Shown here in pieces: positions 1 to 10,949 of a stretch of 64,000 bases of DNA. The DNA comes from Elymus sibiricus (lineage: Eukaryota > Streptophyta > Magnoliopsida > Poales > Poaceae), in contig CM077664.1 of NCBI GenBank assembly GCA_039707655.1, forward strand, positions 122,114,485 to 122,178,484, given 5' to 3'. The position numbers and the translations under genes are program-made. Every line of letters starts with the position of its first letter. Position 1 is the stretch's first letter. The notes below the pieces were generated by a model, which was not told where the DNA came from, did not search any database, and saw only the letters and a list, made by a program, of their open reading frames with translations.

Positions 1-625
1 ACGCTTTGACTTGTATGAAATGGTTGATGAGCCATTAAGGTTTCCAAACCACTCTTTTCTCTTCTTTCTTTTTCCCAAAGGACAGAAGGATTCCTCGCGT
101 GCAAGTTTCTCGGGGGGAGTGACGATGGGGATACCACTTAATGACGTTCAAGTGATCATTTTGTGCAACAAGAAAAACAGTACAAGGAAAAGCTAAGTTG
201 AAAAACTTTGAAACAATTTCCTTGTTACATTTGCAGTTTCGCTTGAACGATTCTGTGTTTGTATGAAAAACCTACACGCGAAGGAACCTTGTCGTGATTG
301 ATTGCGCTCTTACTTTGTTTTGAGTCCGCTCAACAATTTAAGTAGCCGCATTGAAAACGTCATAGGAAAACTTGTCGGCAGTGACACTACCAGCAGGCTG
401 CTAAGGACCCGTTCCTCAAGCGCTCTCAGCAAGTGCACGTGCCAGCAAGTTTCTGGTATGCGTAGGGTGTGAAATCAAATCATACAAAGACAAAGAGAAA
501 CAAGGGAGATGGCATACATTCATTCATCAACACAAGTTATATTACATCACAAAATCAGTGCAGATCTAACATAAGATCAAATGTATCTTTTACATGAAAG
601 CACTGTGGTGAATACAACGACAAGC
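1..625. other. E1 interior without recognisable coding
   Basis: I see no supported gene. A purine-rich run with a G6 stretch occurs near 108-140, and the stretch at 480-625 lies just beyond the stop of the minus-strand gene, so it is probably that gene's 3' untranslated region. Short open frames here look fortuitous. Confidence 0.4.
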
Positions 626-2210
626 TTAATCCCGACGATCACCTTGGATCCTGGGGACCTGGAGAACCTTGTCGGCAAGGGGAGCAACGATCTTGTCGGC
701 AGCAGTGACGTCGGTGTTCTGCGGCAGCTTTCTGAAGATTCCGGAGAGGTCAAGGCTGGGATGGCAATGAGCAAGCTTGAGCAGTACCTTGTAAAGGACG
801 TTGCGCGCAAACTTCTGGGATTCATCAGCAAATGAGGCAGACCTGTCATCATGATATGTTTTTAGTGCATCGATGAGGCCGTCGAAGAATTTGGTCAATC
901 TGGCACTGGCAGCCTCGTGTTCATTGATGGTGAAACTCTAGCTCTTCATATCCATGACAGCGAGTTGGGAAGTGATGCACTCAGCTATATCGGCAAGCCT
1001 CTTCGTCCAAAGGGAGAGCACCTCACGCAGCTCTGTGAACTTGTTCTCGGCGTCTTCCCAGAGAGTTTCTTCCGCATCAAGTTTCTCCGTCAAGAGCCTT
1101 TCCCGTTCCTTGGCAGATTCGAGATCTGTTTCCAGGCCGGTAAGTTTGGATTTCAAATCCTCAGCTACCTTAGTGGAGGTATCAAGATCTTGATTCTTGG
1201 ACGAGAGTTGCGTTTGCAGTTCCCCTAAGGTGAGGGCTGCTTTCTGCGCTTCGCCCTTGAGAGTCTCGATCTCTTTACTGCTACTGGCAAGTTCCTCCTT
1301 CAGCTTGCCCACCTGGATTTCAAAATCTGCTTTGGCAGTGGCGGCAGCGGCAGCATTGTCGGTGGCTTCCTTGAGTTTGACGGTGTTCTCTTGAGCTTGG
1401 ATTTCGATAAACTCTCTGTGGTTTTTCTCCAACTCTTGAGTCCTCTGCTCAAGGAGCTTTTCAATTTCTTCATCCTTGCCGCGAAGTTTGGCGGCAAGGG
1501 CTTCCTCTTGCGCGGCAAGATTTCTTTCCCGGGCATCGAGCAGCGCCTCGCGCTCTGCCAACTTGCCGTCCAAGGCCGTCACCTTCTCCTGGGCGGCGGC
1601 AAGTTTTTCCTCCTGTCTCCTCAGGCTACTGGATTGATTATTATACCAAGTGCGGATATCTTCTGCCTTCTTCTTCAGCTTCTCCTCAATCACCTCCAGA
1701 GCCATGTGTTCTGCTTGAAGCTTATCCTACCGCTTGCCGTAGCGCTCTTGCACATCCCTGAGGCCTGCAGCCATGATTTCCAGGAAGGCAAGATCTGCTG
1801 TGCTATCGGCGGCGTTGTCGGATTCAAGGGTGCTCTTGGGGATGGAGGGAGGATGCGAGCAATCTCTGCATCAAAGTCCAGCTCTACAGTACCTGATGAA
1901 CTGGCGACTCCAGATTCTCACCGAGAAGCAACCAGCGCCAAACTACTTGACGGGATCTACAAGATTGACATTGCTAGTTGGTTGTCGGGGTTCGGCGTGT
2001 CAGTGTTGACGTGCGCCATCTCCACATCCATTCTGGCGGGATCAGATGTATTACCGGAGGACTTTTCGGGTTCTTCAGGAATTTCCCTGACCTCTTCGGC
2101 AACCTGCACAAGATCTTCTTCAGCAACAATCTTGGTGGCTTCATCGGCGGCGTCCTTTGCAATATCTGTCACTTCTGCAATAATTTCGCCCTCTTCGGGA
2201 GAAATTGGAG

Positions 2211-2312
2211 CTGTGGAAAGAAGCAGAAGCAAAAGATAAAATAAGATTCAATTGACAAGTCAAGTTCAAGAAAACAAAAAAAGTGAAAAGTGTTCAGAAA
2301 CAAGTGGATTAC
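2211..2312 (-). other. Predicted GT-AG intron in the E1 antisense gene
   Basis: The donor is CAACAG|GTAATC and the acceptor TTTCCACAG|CTCC after a long T-rich tract, giving 102 nt. The frame before it (ending QQAST) continues in phase into APISPEEGE after it. Confidence 0.65.
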
Positions 2313-2731
2313 CTGTTGATGCTTGCTGTGGGAGGACATTTCCTTCCCCGGTAACTTCGGTTGCCGCCGCATGGTCTCCGACAGCCTCACTTGCCGGGAC
2401 TATATCAGTGCGGACGGGCTCATCAGTGAAGGCCCTTGTCGGTGAAGCACTCCCCGGGGTGGTGGTTGACGGAGGAACCACGGTAGGATCTGCTTCTTGG
2501 CGCTCTTCCTCCTGGTGGCCTTCTCCTACCTCCTTGTCGAGACCAGAGGAAGAAGCGTCAACGCCAGTGCCGGTGGGCGGGGATCGCGCCTCGACTTCGT
2601 GCAAGGGGCTGGACAGGGGGCTGATGATAATGGTATCAGTGAGTACACCCCCTTGTCCAGCGCTTGCCGCAGACTCGCCTTCCACTGTAGCTTTGGCTCG
2701 TTTGGCCCGATGCACAAGTGGTTCTGTGTCT

Positions 2732-2813
2732 CTGCAAGAACAGAAAAGAATCAAGTGAAAAACCATGATCAAGATGGAGTCAAGACTTGGTGAAGATTAA
2801 TAAATGTACTTAC
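2732..2813 (-). other. Predicted GT-AG intron in the E1 antisense gene
   Basis: On the minus strand the donor reads GAGGA|GTAAGT and the acceptor TTCTTGCAG|A after a pyrimidine-rich tract, giving 82 nt. The upstream exon ends two bases into a codon and the downstream exon supplies the third, so the acidic frame continues unbroken. Confidence 0.65.
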
Positions 2814-4674
2814 TCCTCGTCTTCAGACTCGCTGAGGATGGAGAGGTCATATCTTGCCGGCGGAGGCGACTCTCTGGCCCTTTTAAGTACCGAAGGAGAT
2901 GAACTTGCCGGCTGAGAAGACCCAACTTCCCCAGCAACCCCTTGCTGGGAAGATGAATGCTCAGTTCGATGGCGCCAAACTGGTTGCCGGTGCACTTCTT
3001 CCTGATGGCCAGTCTTGGTGGTCGTCTTCTTCATGACAGGACCAGCTTTTGGCGAAGAAGCACGTACTGGTTCCTGACTGGCCGCTCTTCGAAGACGGCG
3101 AGTCCTCTTCTTAGGGGCCCGAGGGCCTTCCTCCTCTTCGGGTTCTCCAGCAACCTCAGTCCCGGCAACCTCATCCCCAACAGGCTCTTCTGGGTGATCG
3201 TCGGCAACTTCTTCGTCGGGATGTTCTTCATCGTCATCTCCAATTGCCGCGGCACCAGAACCGCCAGCTTCGTTAACTCTTGCGGCCTCTGTGGCCATAC
3301 TGGCGATGTGTGCCAGTTCTTCATCCTTGGTAGCCTGGATGAGATCTCTTTCTTTTCGGGTGGCTTTCTCTGTCAAGTTGGAAGCCCAATCCATCTCATT
3401 TTCCAGACTAGGCATTGGCCAGCGGGGTTCAACTCCTTGAGCGTTGCACTCCGGCATCATTGCCAAAATGGAATCTTTGGCGGAATTAATGTGCAGTGGG
3501 ATGACCTAATTCGGCAAGTGAAACATGCCGTTTTTCCTGAACAACTGCTTGCAAAGGCAGGCGTGCTCCAGAACCATCAAGTTGTTGCCGAGCCCAGGAT
3601 ACAACCGCATAATATCGGCGGCACCTTGGTAATCCCAAGTGAATCTCTCTCTCTTCTGCAGCGGCGAAATGCGTCGCCGGAGGAAGTCGGCGCCAACCAT
3701 CTCTATAGTTAGCTTGGCGGCCCTGAGATGAGCAATCCTGTTCAATGTCGGCCGAAGTTTCTCATCGTTGGCACCCAATTTGCTCCAATCATCGCCGCGC
3801 TCAACTCTTTTCCTTCGCGGCAAGCAGAATTCGGGGAAATACTTATCATGGATCCAACACCACTCTGCCCTCCATTCCTCCCATTTGAGGTGAAGTTGCC
3901 CGGCAAGGTATTGGCCCTGGGGATCCATGTCACGCTACCGGAGAGTGACTTGTCTTCGATGCGGGGAATGAAGAAGTGGCGAAACAGATCTACGTTGGGG
4001 GCAACTCCAACAAAATTTTCACACAAATGGGCAAAGACTGCCATGCATGTCATTGCGTTGGGAGTGAAATCCAGCAGTCGAAACCCAAAATTATACATCA
4101 TTGCGCTGAAGAAATCTGAGAATGGAGGGACCAGTCCGCAATAGAAGTATGCGTAGAAAAATCGATATGAATCTGGTCGCTTTCAGGAAGCACCACTGGA
4201 GCCTTGTGATCCTTGGTGTCTCTTCCCCAGATGTAGGCGTACCTCTCAATCAGAGTATTGCCATTCATGGCCGACGGTGAGAAGACCACGTTCTCTCTCC
4301 GCCGCCTCTCCAGTTCCCTCTTCTTCTCCGCCTTGGGGTCGAGCGGTTTAGCGGGCTTCTTCCCCTCCACGTCGGCTTTCTTGGGCACCATGAGGGCTCA
4401 GGGAGAAGGGAAGGACTCAAGCTAAGGCGTGAATCGTAGCAGCTTTCCTGGTGGCCAGGCTTGCCGGGAATTACCAAGATCAAGATTCAAGACCCAGTTG
4501 CAGAAGTTACTGGGGAGAAGATCAAGACGAAACATCGATAAGTACTAGGCTAGTACTGAAGATGGAAGCATTACTTGCCGGCAAGATGAAGGCCTGGCAA
4601 GCTCCGTGCTGGCAAGCCTTCGCTAACTTGTCAGCGCTCCACCTCACCGAGCAGCTAGTCGCTAATCGGTGAGG

Positions 4675-5244
4675 TGTCGACCGCGCAGGCAGTTTGGTGA
4701 GACTTATCGGGGCACGTGTCAGCCTGCTGGAAGGAGATTTAACTTTAATGACACCCGTCCAGGAGGCGTGTCAAGATAATACGAGGTAGCTGGGCGAGCG
4801 GTGCAGGAACCTTGCCGGGGCTCCTCCTCCACATGAGACCTAACGGCGCATTTAATGCTTTTGTCCTAAACCGGCAGAGTTAGGTATGATAGCACTGTTT
4901 GCTATCTAATCAACTTGTAATGACTGTTTTGCCACTGTGGTTACCCCTTGAGCTATAAAAGGAGGGCCAGGGCAACCTTTACAAGGATTGATCCTTAGAC
5001 ATTTTAGCTCACTTTGCATGCGTAGCTGCTTCCCTCTGCACCTTGTCGGGACGAAGCGCACCTTGTACTTGAGCTCTCCACACATAATACACCAAAGCAG
5101 GAGTAGGGTTTTACACCTCGTGGTGGCCCGAACCTGGGTAAAAACCTTTGCGTTCTCTGCTGATTCTGCTCTTTGCACTTGTGCATTCCCCTAGTCAAAC
5201 CGCAAAGGGGCTAGATGGCCCCATAGATGGTCGTACGCATGACA
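4675..5244 (+). repeat. 3' LTR of E1
   Basis: The proposed LTR runs from TGTCGACC to GCATGACA, so the ends pair as TGTC/GACA. The right edge is firm because E2 integrase coding resumes at 5245. The left edge is inferred from the terminal TGTC and the purine-rich CGGTGAGG just before it. It contains a TATA box at 4954 and a transcript-end region resembling other Triticeae gypsy LTRs (GGCCCGAACCTGGGTAAA near 5127). Confidence 0.6.
4954..4960 (+). promoter_or_regulatory. TATA box of the E1 LTR
   Basis: TATAAAA in the context GAGCTATAAAAGGAGG lies about 290 bases before the LTR end, as expected for the U3/R boundary of a plant LTR promoter. Confidence 0.6.
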
Positions 5245-6156
5245 ATCTAGGGACTCCAAATCTCGGAAATATAACTTCTTTAAGCATTTTAATAGAGGTG
5301 TTGTGATCAGCACTACTAGTTGGAATAGCTTCTACCCACTTAGTAACATAATCAATAGCAACAAGAATATGAGTATATCCATTAGAGGAAGGAAAAGGTC
5401 CCATAAAATCAAAACCCCAAACATCAAATGGTTCAATAACGAGTGAATAATTCATAGGTATTTCCTGATGTCTACCAATATTACCAATTCTTTGACATTC
5501 ATCACAAGAAAGGACAAACTTACGCGCGTCTTTAAAAAGGGTAGGCCAATAAAAACTAGACTATAATACCTTATGTGCAATTCTGTCTCGCGCATGGTGT
5601 CCTCCATATGCTTCGGAGTGACACTTCCATAGGATTTGTTCCTGTTCATGCTCAGGTACACACCGTCTAATAATACCATCTACTCCTTCTTTATATAAAT
5701 GTAGGTCATCCCAAAAGTAATGTCTTAAATCAAAGAAGAGCTTTTTCTTTTGTTGGTATGTAAAACTAGGTGGGATATATTTAGCAACAATGTAATTAGC
5801 ATAGTTTGCATACCAAGGACTAGTGCGGGAAACATTTACCACAAATAATTGATCATCAGGAAAATTATCATTAATAGGAAGTGGGTCATCAAGAACATTT
5901 TCCATCCTAGACAAATTATCCGCTACTGGGTTTTCAGCTCCCTTTCTATCAACAATATGCAAATCAAATTCTTGAAGTAAAAGAACCCACCTAATAAGTC
6001 TAGGTTTAGCATCTTTCTTTTCCATAAGGTATTTAATAGCAGCATGATCAGTGTGAACAGTTACTTTAGAATCAACAATATAAGATCTGAACTTATCACA
6101 TGCAAACACAACCGCTAAAAACTCTTTCTTAGTAGTAGCATAATTTCTTTGAGCAC
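5245..6156 (-). pseudogene. RNase H C-terminus and integrase N-terminus of E2
   Basis: Reading leftwards from the E3 insertion, the frame starts with the rest of RNase H ([17 protein letters not shown], then [13 protein letters not shown]) and continues to the integrase zinc-binding region ([12 protein letters not shown] and CDECQRIG, an H-H-C-C pattern). A TAG stop lies near 5558-5560. The integrase core begins with FDVWGFDFMGPFP, carrying the first catalytic Asp, then VAIDYVTKWVEAIP. Coding stops at FPRFGVPR where E1 is inserted, so the second Asp and the Glu are beyond the left edge of the window. The gene is dead through the stop and the insertion. Confidence 0.88.
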
Positions 6157-7792
6157 TGATGTCTACTACGCAATTTTTATTCTTGTAGACGTTGTTGGGC
6201 CTCCAAGTGCAGAGTTTTGTAGGACAGTAGCAAATTTCTCTCAAGTGGATGACCTATGGTTTATCAATCCGTGGGAGGTGTAGGATGAAGATGGTCTCTC
6301 TCAAACAACCCTACAATCAAATACAAGAAATCTCTTGTGTCCCCAACACACCCAATACAATGGTAAATTGTATAGGTGCACTAGTTCGGTGAAGAGATGG
6401 TGATACAAGTGTAGTATGGATAGTAGATATAGATTTTTGTAATCTGAAAAATAAAAGCAACAAGGTAGCAAGTAACAAAAGTGAGCACAAACGGTATTGC
6501 AATGCTTGAAAACAAGGCCTAGGGTTCATACTTTCACTAGTGCAATCTCTCAACAGTGCTAACATAATTGAATCATATAACAATCCCTCAACGTGCGACA
6601 AAGAATCACTCCAAAGTTCCTATTAGCAGAGAACATAAGATGAAATTGTTGTAGGGTATGAAACCACCTCAAAGTTATCCTTTCCGATCAATCTAATGAG
6701 CCATCCCTATAAGTGTCACAAACAGCCCTAGAGTTCATACTAAAATAACACAATATGATACGCATCAACCAACTCTAATGTCACCTAGATACTCCAATGT
6801 CACCACAAGTATCCGTGAGTTGATTATTCGATATGCATCAAACAACTTCAGATTCATAATACTCAATCCACACAAAGAACTTCAAAGAGTACCCTGAAGT
6901 TTCTATCGGAGAAAAGAAGATGAAAACGTGTACCAACCCATATGCCTAGATCACCAAATTGTCACGGGAATCCGCGAGTTGATCACCAAAACATATATCA
7001 AGTGAACCAATAGAATACCCCATTGTCACCACGGGTATCCACATGCAAGACATACATCAAGTGTTCTCAAATCTGAAATATTCAATCCGACAATAACGAA
7101 ACCTCAAAGGGAAAGACTCAATTCATCACAAGAAGATAGAGAGGGAAGAAACACCATATGATCCAACTATATTAACAAAGCTCGCGGTACATCAAGATCG
7201 TGCCAAATCAAGAACACGAGAGAGAGAGAGATCAAACACATAACTACTAGTACATACCCTCAGCCTCGAGGGTGAACTACTCCCTCCTCGTCATGGAGAC
7301 CGCCGGGATGATGAAGATGGCCTCCGGTGATGATTCCCCCCTCCGACAGGCTGCCGGAACAGGGCTCCAGATGGTATTTCTTCGGTACAAAGGCTTGCGG
7401 TGGCGGCGTTGAAGTTCTAGATTTATTTCTGGGGGTTTCTCTATTTATAGGATTTTTCAGCGTTGGAATCACGCGAAAAGGAGCTAGGAGGGCCCCACAA
7501 GGCAACAGCACACGCCCCCCCAGAGCACGCCGTGTTGCCTCGTGGGCTCCTCGTGAGGCTTCTGGTCCTTCCACGAAGCTTCGGGGGTCTCTTTTGGTCC
7601 CAAAAAATTGTCAAAAAGTTTCGTCCAATTCCGAGAACTTTTATTTCTGCACAAAAAACAACACCACGGTAGTTCTGCTGAAAATAGCGTCAGTCCGGGT
7701 TAGTTCTAATCAAATCATACCAAAACCATATAAAATTGTTCTAAACATGGCATGAATACTTCATAAATTATAGATATGTTGGAGACGTATCA
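6157..7792 (-). mobile_element. E3: solo LTR of a Sabrina/WHAM-like gypsy element
   Basis: This is a 1636-bp LTR with no internal sequence, bounded by AGCAC on both sides (6152-6156 and 7793-7797), a perfect 5-bp target duplication. On the minus strand it runs from TGATACGTCTCC to GTAGACATCA. It interrupts the RNase H frame of E2, and coding resumes in register on the other side. A lone LTR with an intact duplication is the usual product of unequal recombination between the two LTRs of one insertion. It contains GAGA repeats near 7218-7232. Family name from memory. Confidence 0.9.
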
Positions 7793-7797
7793 AGCAC

Positions 7798-9302
7798 TGT
7801 CTAGAGTTTTACTAGCATAAGGAATAACATTTAATTTCTTATCAACTCTTTGTCCTAGAACAACACCAACAGCATAATCACTGGCATCACACATAATTTC
7901 AAAGGGTAAGTTCCAATCAGGTGGTTGAACAATAGGTGCAGATATTAAGGCTTTCTTAAGTATTTCAAAGGCTTCTACGCAATCATCATCAAAAACAAAT
8001 GGAACATCTTTTTGCAGGAGATTAGTAAGAGGCCTTGAAATTTTAGAGAAGTCTTTTATAAACCTTCTATAGAAACCAGCATGACCTAGGAAACCTCTTA
8101 TGCCTTTGATATCTTTAGGACATGGCATTTTCTCAATTGCATCAACTTTAGCTTTGTCTACTTCAATACCTCTTTCAGAAATTTTATGCCCAAGGACTAT
8201 ACCTTCATTTACCATAAAGTGGCACTTCTCCCAATTCAAGACAAGATTAGTTTCTTCACATCTCTGCAAAACTTGATCAAGGTTGCTTAAGCAATCATCA
8301 AAAGAAGTTCCGTAAACGGAGAAATCATCCATGAATACCTCAATAATCTTTTCACAAAAGTCAGAGCATATAGCATTAATACATCTTTGAAAGGTAGCAG
8401 GTGCATTGCATAAACCAAAAGGCATACGTCTATAAGCATAAGTTCCAAAAGGACAAGTAAAAGTGGTTTTCTCTTGATCTTCTTTTGATACAGGTATTTG
8501 AGAGAAACCAGAATATCCATCTAGGAAGCAAAAGTGTGTATGTTTAGATAATCTTTCTAACATTTGATCAATAAAAGACAAGGGATAATGATCTTTCCTA
8601 GTAGCTTTATTTAATTTCTTGAAATCAATTACCATCCTGTAACCAGTTACAATTCTTTGTGGGATAAGTTCATTTTTATCATTAGGAACAACAGTAATGC
8701 CTCCTTTCTTAGGGACACAATGAACAAGGCTTACCCATCTACTATCAGCTATAAGATAAATTATACCTGCCTCCAAAAGCTTTAATATTTTAGTTCTCAC
8801 CACATCCTTCATTATAGGATTTAGACGTCGTTGATGATCAACAACTGGTTTAGCATCTGGCTCCATATGAATCTTGTGCTGACAAAGAGTGGGACTAATG
8901 CCCTTAAGATCATCAAGAGTATATCCAATAGCTGCACGGTGCTTCCTCAGAGTTTTAAGTAATCTCTATTCTTCATGCTCTAAAAGGTTAGCACTAACAA
9001 TAACAGGATATATCTTCTTTTCATCAAGGTAAGCATACTTAAGTGTATCAGGTAATTTCTTTAATTCAAACACAGGATCACTCTTAGGTAGAAGAGGATC
9101 TCCCAAAGTATCAACAGGCAAATTATGTTTAAGAATAGGTGCTTGTTTAAATAATATCTCATCTATTTCATTTCTTTCATTCATATGCATATTGTTTTCA
9201 TGGTCTAACAAGTATTGTTCTAAAGGATCAGTAGGAGGGACAGCAATAGAAGCAACACCAATAATTTCATCTTTATTAGGTAATTCTTTATCATGAGGTT
9301 GT
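7798..9302 (-). pseudogene. Reverse transcriptase and RNase H N-terminus of E2
   Basis: The minus-strand frame runs from the E4 insertion (9302) to the E3 insertion. It opens with the protease-RT linker (DEIIGVASIAVPPTDP), has a TAG stop at about 8963-8965, then enters RT: VVDHQRRLNP, RMVIDFKKLNKAT, FCFLDGYSGFSQIPV, MPFGLCNAPATFQRC, and the catalytic FMDDFSVYG box with its two Asp. The RNase H start follows (FEIMCDASDYAVGVVLGQ) and stops at YASKTLDSA where E3 lies. All RT motifs are present, so loss of function rests on the stop and the insertions. Confidence 0.92.
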
Positions 9303-10829
9303 TGATACGTCTCTGTCGTATCTATAATTTTTTATTGTTTCATGCCAATATTCTACAACTTTCATATACTTTTGGCAACATTTTATATTATTTTTGGGAC
9401 TAACATATTGATCCAGTGCGAGTTCCTGTTTTTTGCTTGTTTTTTGTTTCGCAGAAAATCCATATCAAACGATGTCCAAACGCGATAAAATATTACGGAG
9501 AATTATTTTGGAATATATGTGATTTTTGGGAGGTGGAATCAACGCAAACGGAGGCCCACAGCCTCCACAAGGCATCTTGGCGCGGCCTCCCCCAGCCACG
9601 TGGTGTTGCCTTGTGGGCACACCGTAAGTCGGTTGGGGCCCTTCTTCGGCCACAAGGAAGCTTATATCAAGAAAAAAATCATGTTAAATTTTTAGCCCGA
9701 TCGGAGTTATGGATCTCTGGATATTTAAGAAACGGTGAAAGGCCAGAAAAGGGGGACACGAAACAGAAGAGAAACAGAGAGAGAGAGATCCAATCTCGGA
9801 GGGGCTCCTCCCCTCCGGGAGCCATGGCAGCCATGGACCAGAGGGGAAACTCTCCTCCCATCTAGGGGGGAGGCCAAGGAAGAAGAAGAAGGAGGGGGGC
9901 TCTCTCCCCCTCTCTCCCGGTGGCGCCGGAACGCCGCCGGGGCAATCATCGTGACGGCGATCTACACCAACAACTTCGCCGCCGTCAACACCAACTCTCT
10001 CCCCCTCTATGCAGCGGTGTAACACCTCTTCTCCCCGCTGTAATCTCTACTTAAACATGGTGCTTAACGCTATATATTATTATCCAATGATATGTGCCAA
10101 TCCTATGATGTTTGAGTAGATTCATTTTGTCCTATGGGTTGATTGATGATCGTGATTGGTTTGAGTTGTATGTTTTATTTTGGTGCTGTCCTATGGTGCC
10201 CTCCGTGTAGCACAAGCATGAGGGATTCCCGCTGTAGGGTTTGCAATACGTTCATAATTCTCTTATAGTGGGCGGCTAGAGTGACAGAAGCTTACACCCG
10301 AGTAAGGGGGTTGTTGCGTATGGGAGTAAAGGGGACTTGTTACTTAATGCTATGGTTGGGTTTTACCTTAATGATCTTTGGTAGTTGCGGATGCTTGCTA
10401 GAGTTCCAATCATAAGTGCATATGATCCAAGTACGGAAAGTATGTTAGCTCATACCTCTCCCTCATATAAAATTGCAATAATGATTACCGGTCTAGTTAT
10501 AGATTGCCTAGGGACAAATCCTTTTCTTGTGTTACAAAAGCTTTCTACTAAACAACTAACTTTTATTATCTTGCAAATTACTCGTAGTTTTATTCTCGCA
10601 AAGTACTCCTAGTTTTATTCCTGCAAGGTAGTTCTAGCATTACACCTACAAAGTACTTCTAGTTTCATACTTGTTCTAGGTAAAGCAAACGTTAAGTGTG
10701 CGTAGAGTTGTATCGGTGGTCAATAGAACTTGAAGGGAATATTGATTCTACCTTTAGCTCCTCGTTGGGTTCGACACTCTTATTTATCGAGAAAGGCTAC
10801 AACTTATCCCCTATACTTGTGGGTTATCA
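9303..10829 (+). repeat. 5' LTR of E4
   Basis: The LTR is 1527 bp, from TGATACGTCTCT to CTTGTGGGTTATCA. Compared with the 3' LTR it lacks a few bases in the GATCCAGTGC region and has scattered substitutions. Confidence 0.92.
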
Positions 10830-10840
10830 TGACCTTTTTC

Positions 10841-10858
10841 TGGTGTTGTTGCCGGGGA
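10841..10858 (+). other. Primer binding site of E4 (tRNA-Asp type, degenerate)
   Basis: TGGTGTTGTTGCCGGGGA lies 11 bases after the LTR. It matches the Athila-lineage tRNA-Asp site TGGCGCCGTTGCCGGGGA except for two C-to-T changes, consistent with deamination after insertion. Confidence 0.75.
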
Positions 10859-10949
10859 GCAATAACGTGGGGTTGATATTCTCGTGTGTGCTTGTTTGCT
10901 TTATCACTAAGTAGTTTTTATTTTGTGCTCTTGTTTTCTATCTTTAGTT

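Larger units (their letters stand above)
626..4391 (-). pseudogene. Antisense intron-bearing gypsy-type transposon gene of E1, decayed
   Basis: The minus-strand gene starts at ATG 4391 with a Lys/Pro-rich N-terminus (MVPKKADVEGKKPAKPLDPK). The next block, read at 4101-3742, has FRLLDFTPNAM and AVFAHLCENFVGV, the pattern of the grass 'putative gypsy type transposon' domain (PF04195-like). A W-to-stop change lies near 3506. An acidic middle, a long heptad-rich coiled coil (1705-938) and a C-terminal block (898-626) follow. Two GT-AG introns, 2732-2813 and 2211-2312, join exons in phase. Damage includes frameshifts near 4140-4160, 3930 and 1840 and in-frame TAG codons near 1957, 1725 and 923. 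The function is unknown; extra ORFs on either strand are known in Tat-lineage elements. The domain call is from memory of the motif. Confidence 0.65.
1..5244 (+). mobile_element. E1: 3' part of a Ty3-gypsy element with an antisense gene
   Basis: This is the right-hand part of an LTR retrotransposon whose left part lies outside the window. The + orientation is set by the LTR at 4675-5244, which has a + strand TATA box. The interior carries a long decayed gene on the minus strand (626-4391). The right edge is sharp: at 5245 the sequence becomes the integrase reading frame of E2, so E1 is inserted in E2. The 5 bases after the LTR are ATCTA, but the matching left target duplication is off-window. 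The antisense gene with a gypsy-type transposon domain suggests the Tat lineage; gag and pol are not visible here. Confidence 0.7.

Noticed and set aside
9684..10025. Arg/Pro/Gly-rich frames repeated in the LTRs (also 15719-16054, 41133-41447 and 47164-47502)
   Set aside because: They fall in the GC-rich U5-proximal part of each Athila-type LTR and recur only because the LTR recurs; frames are inconsistent between copies.
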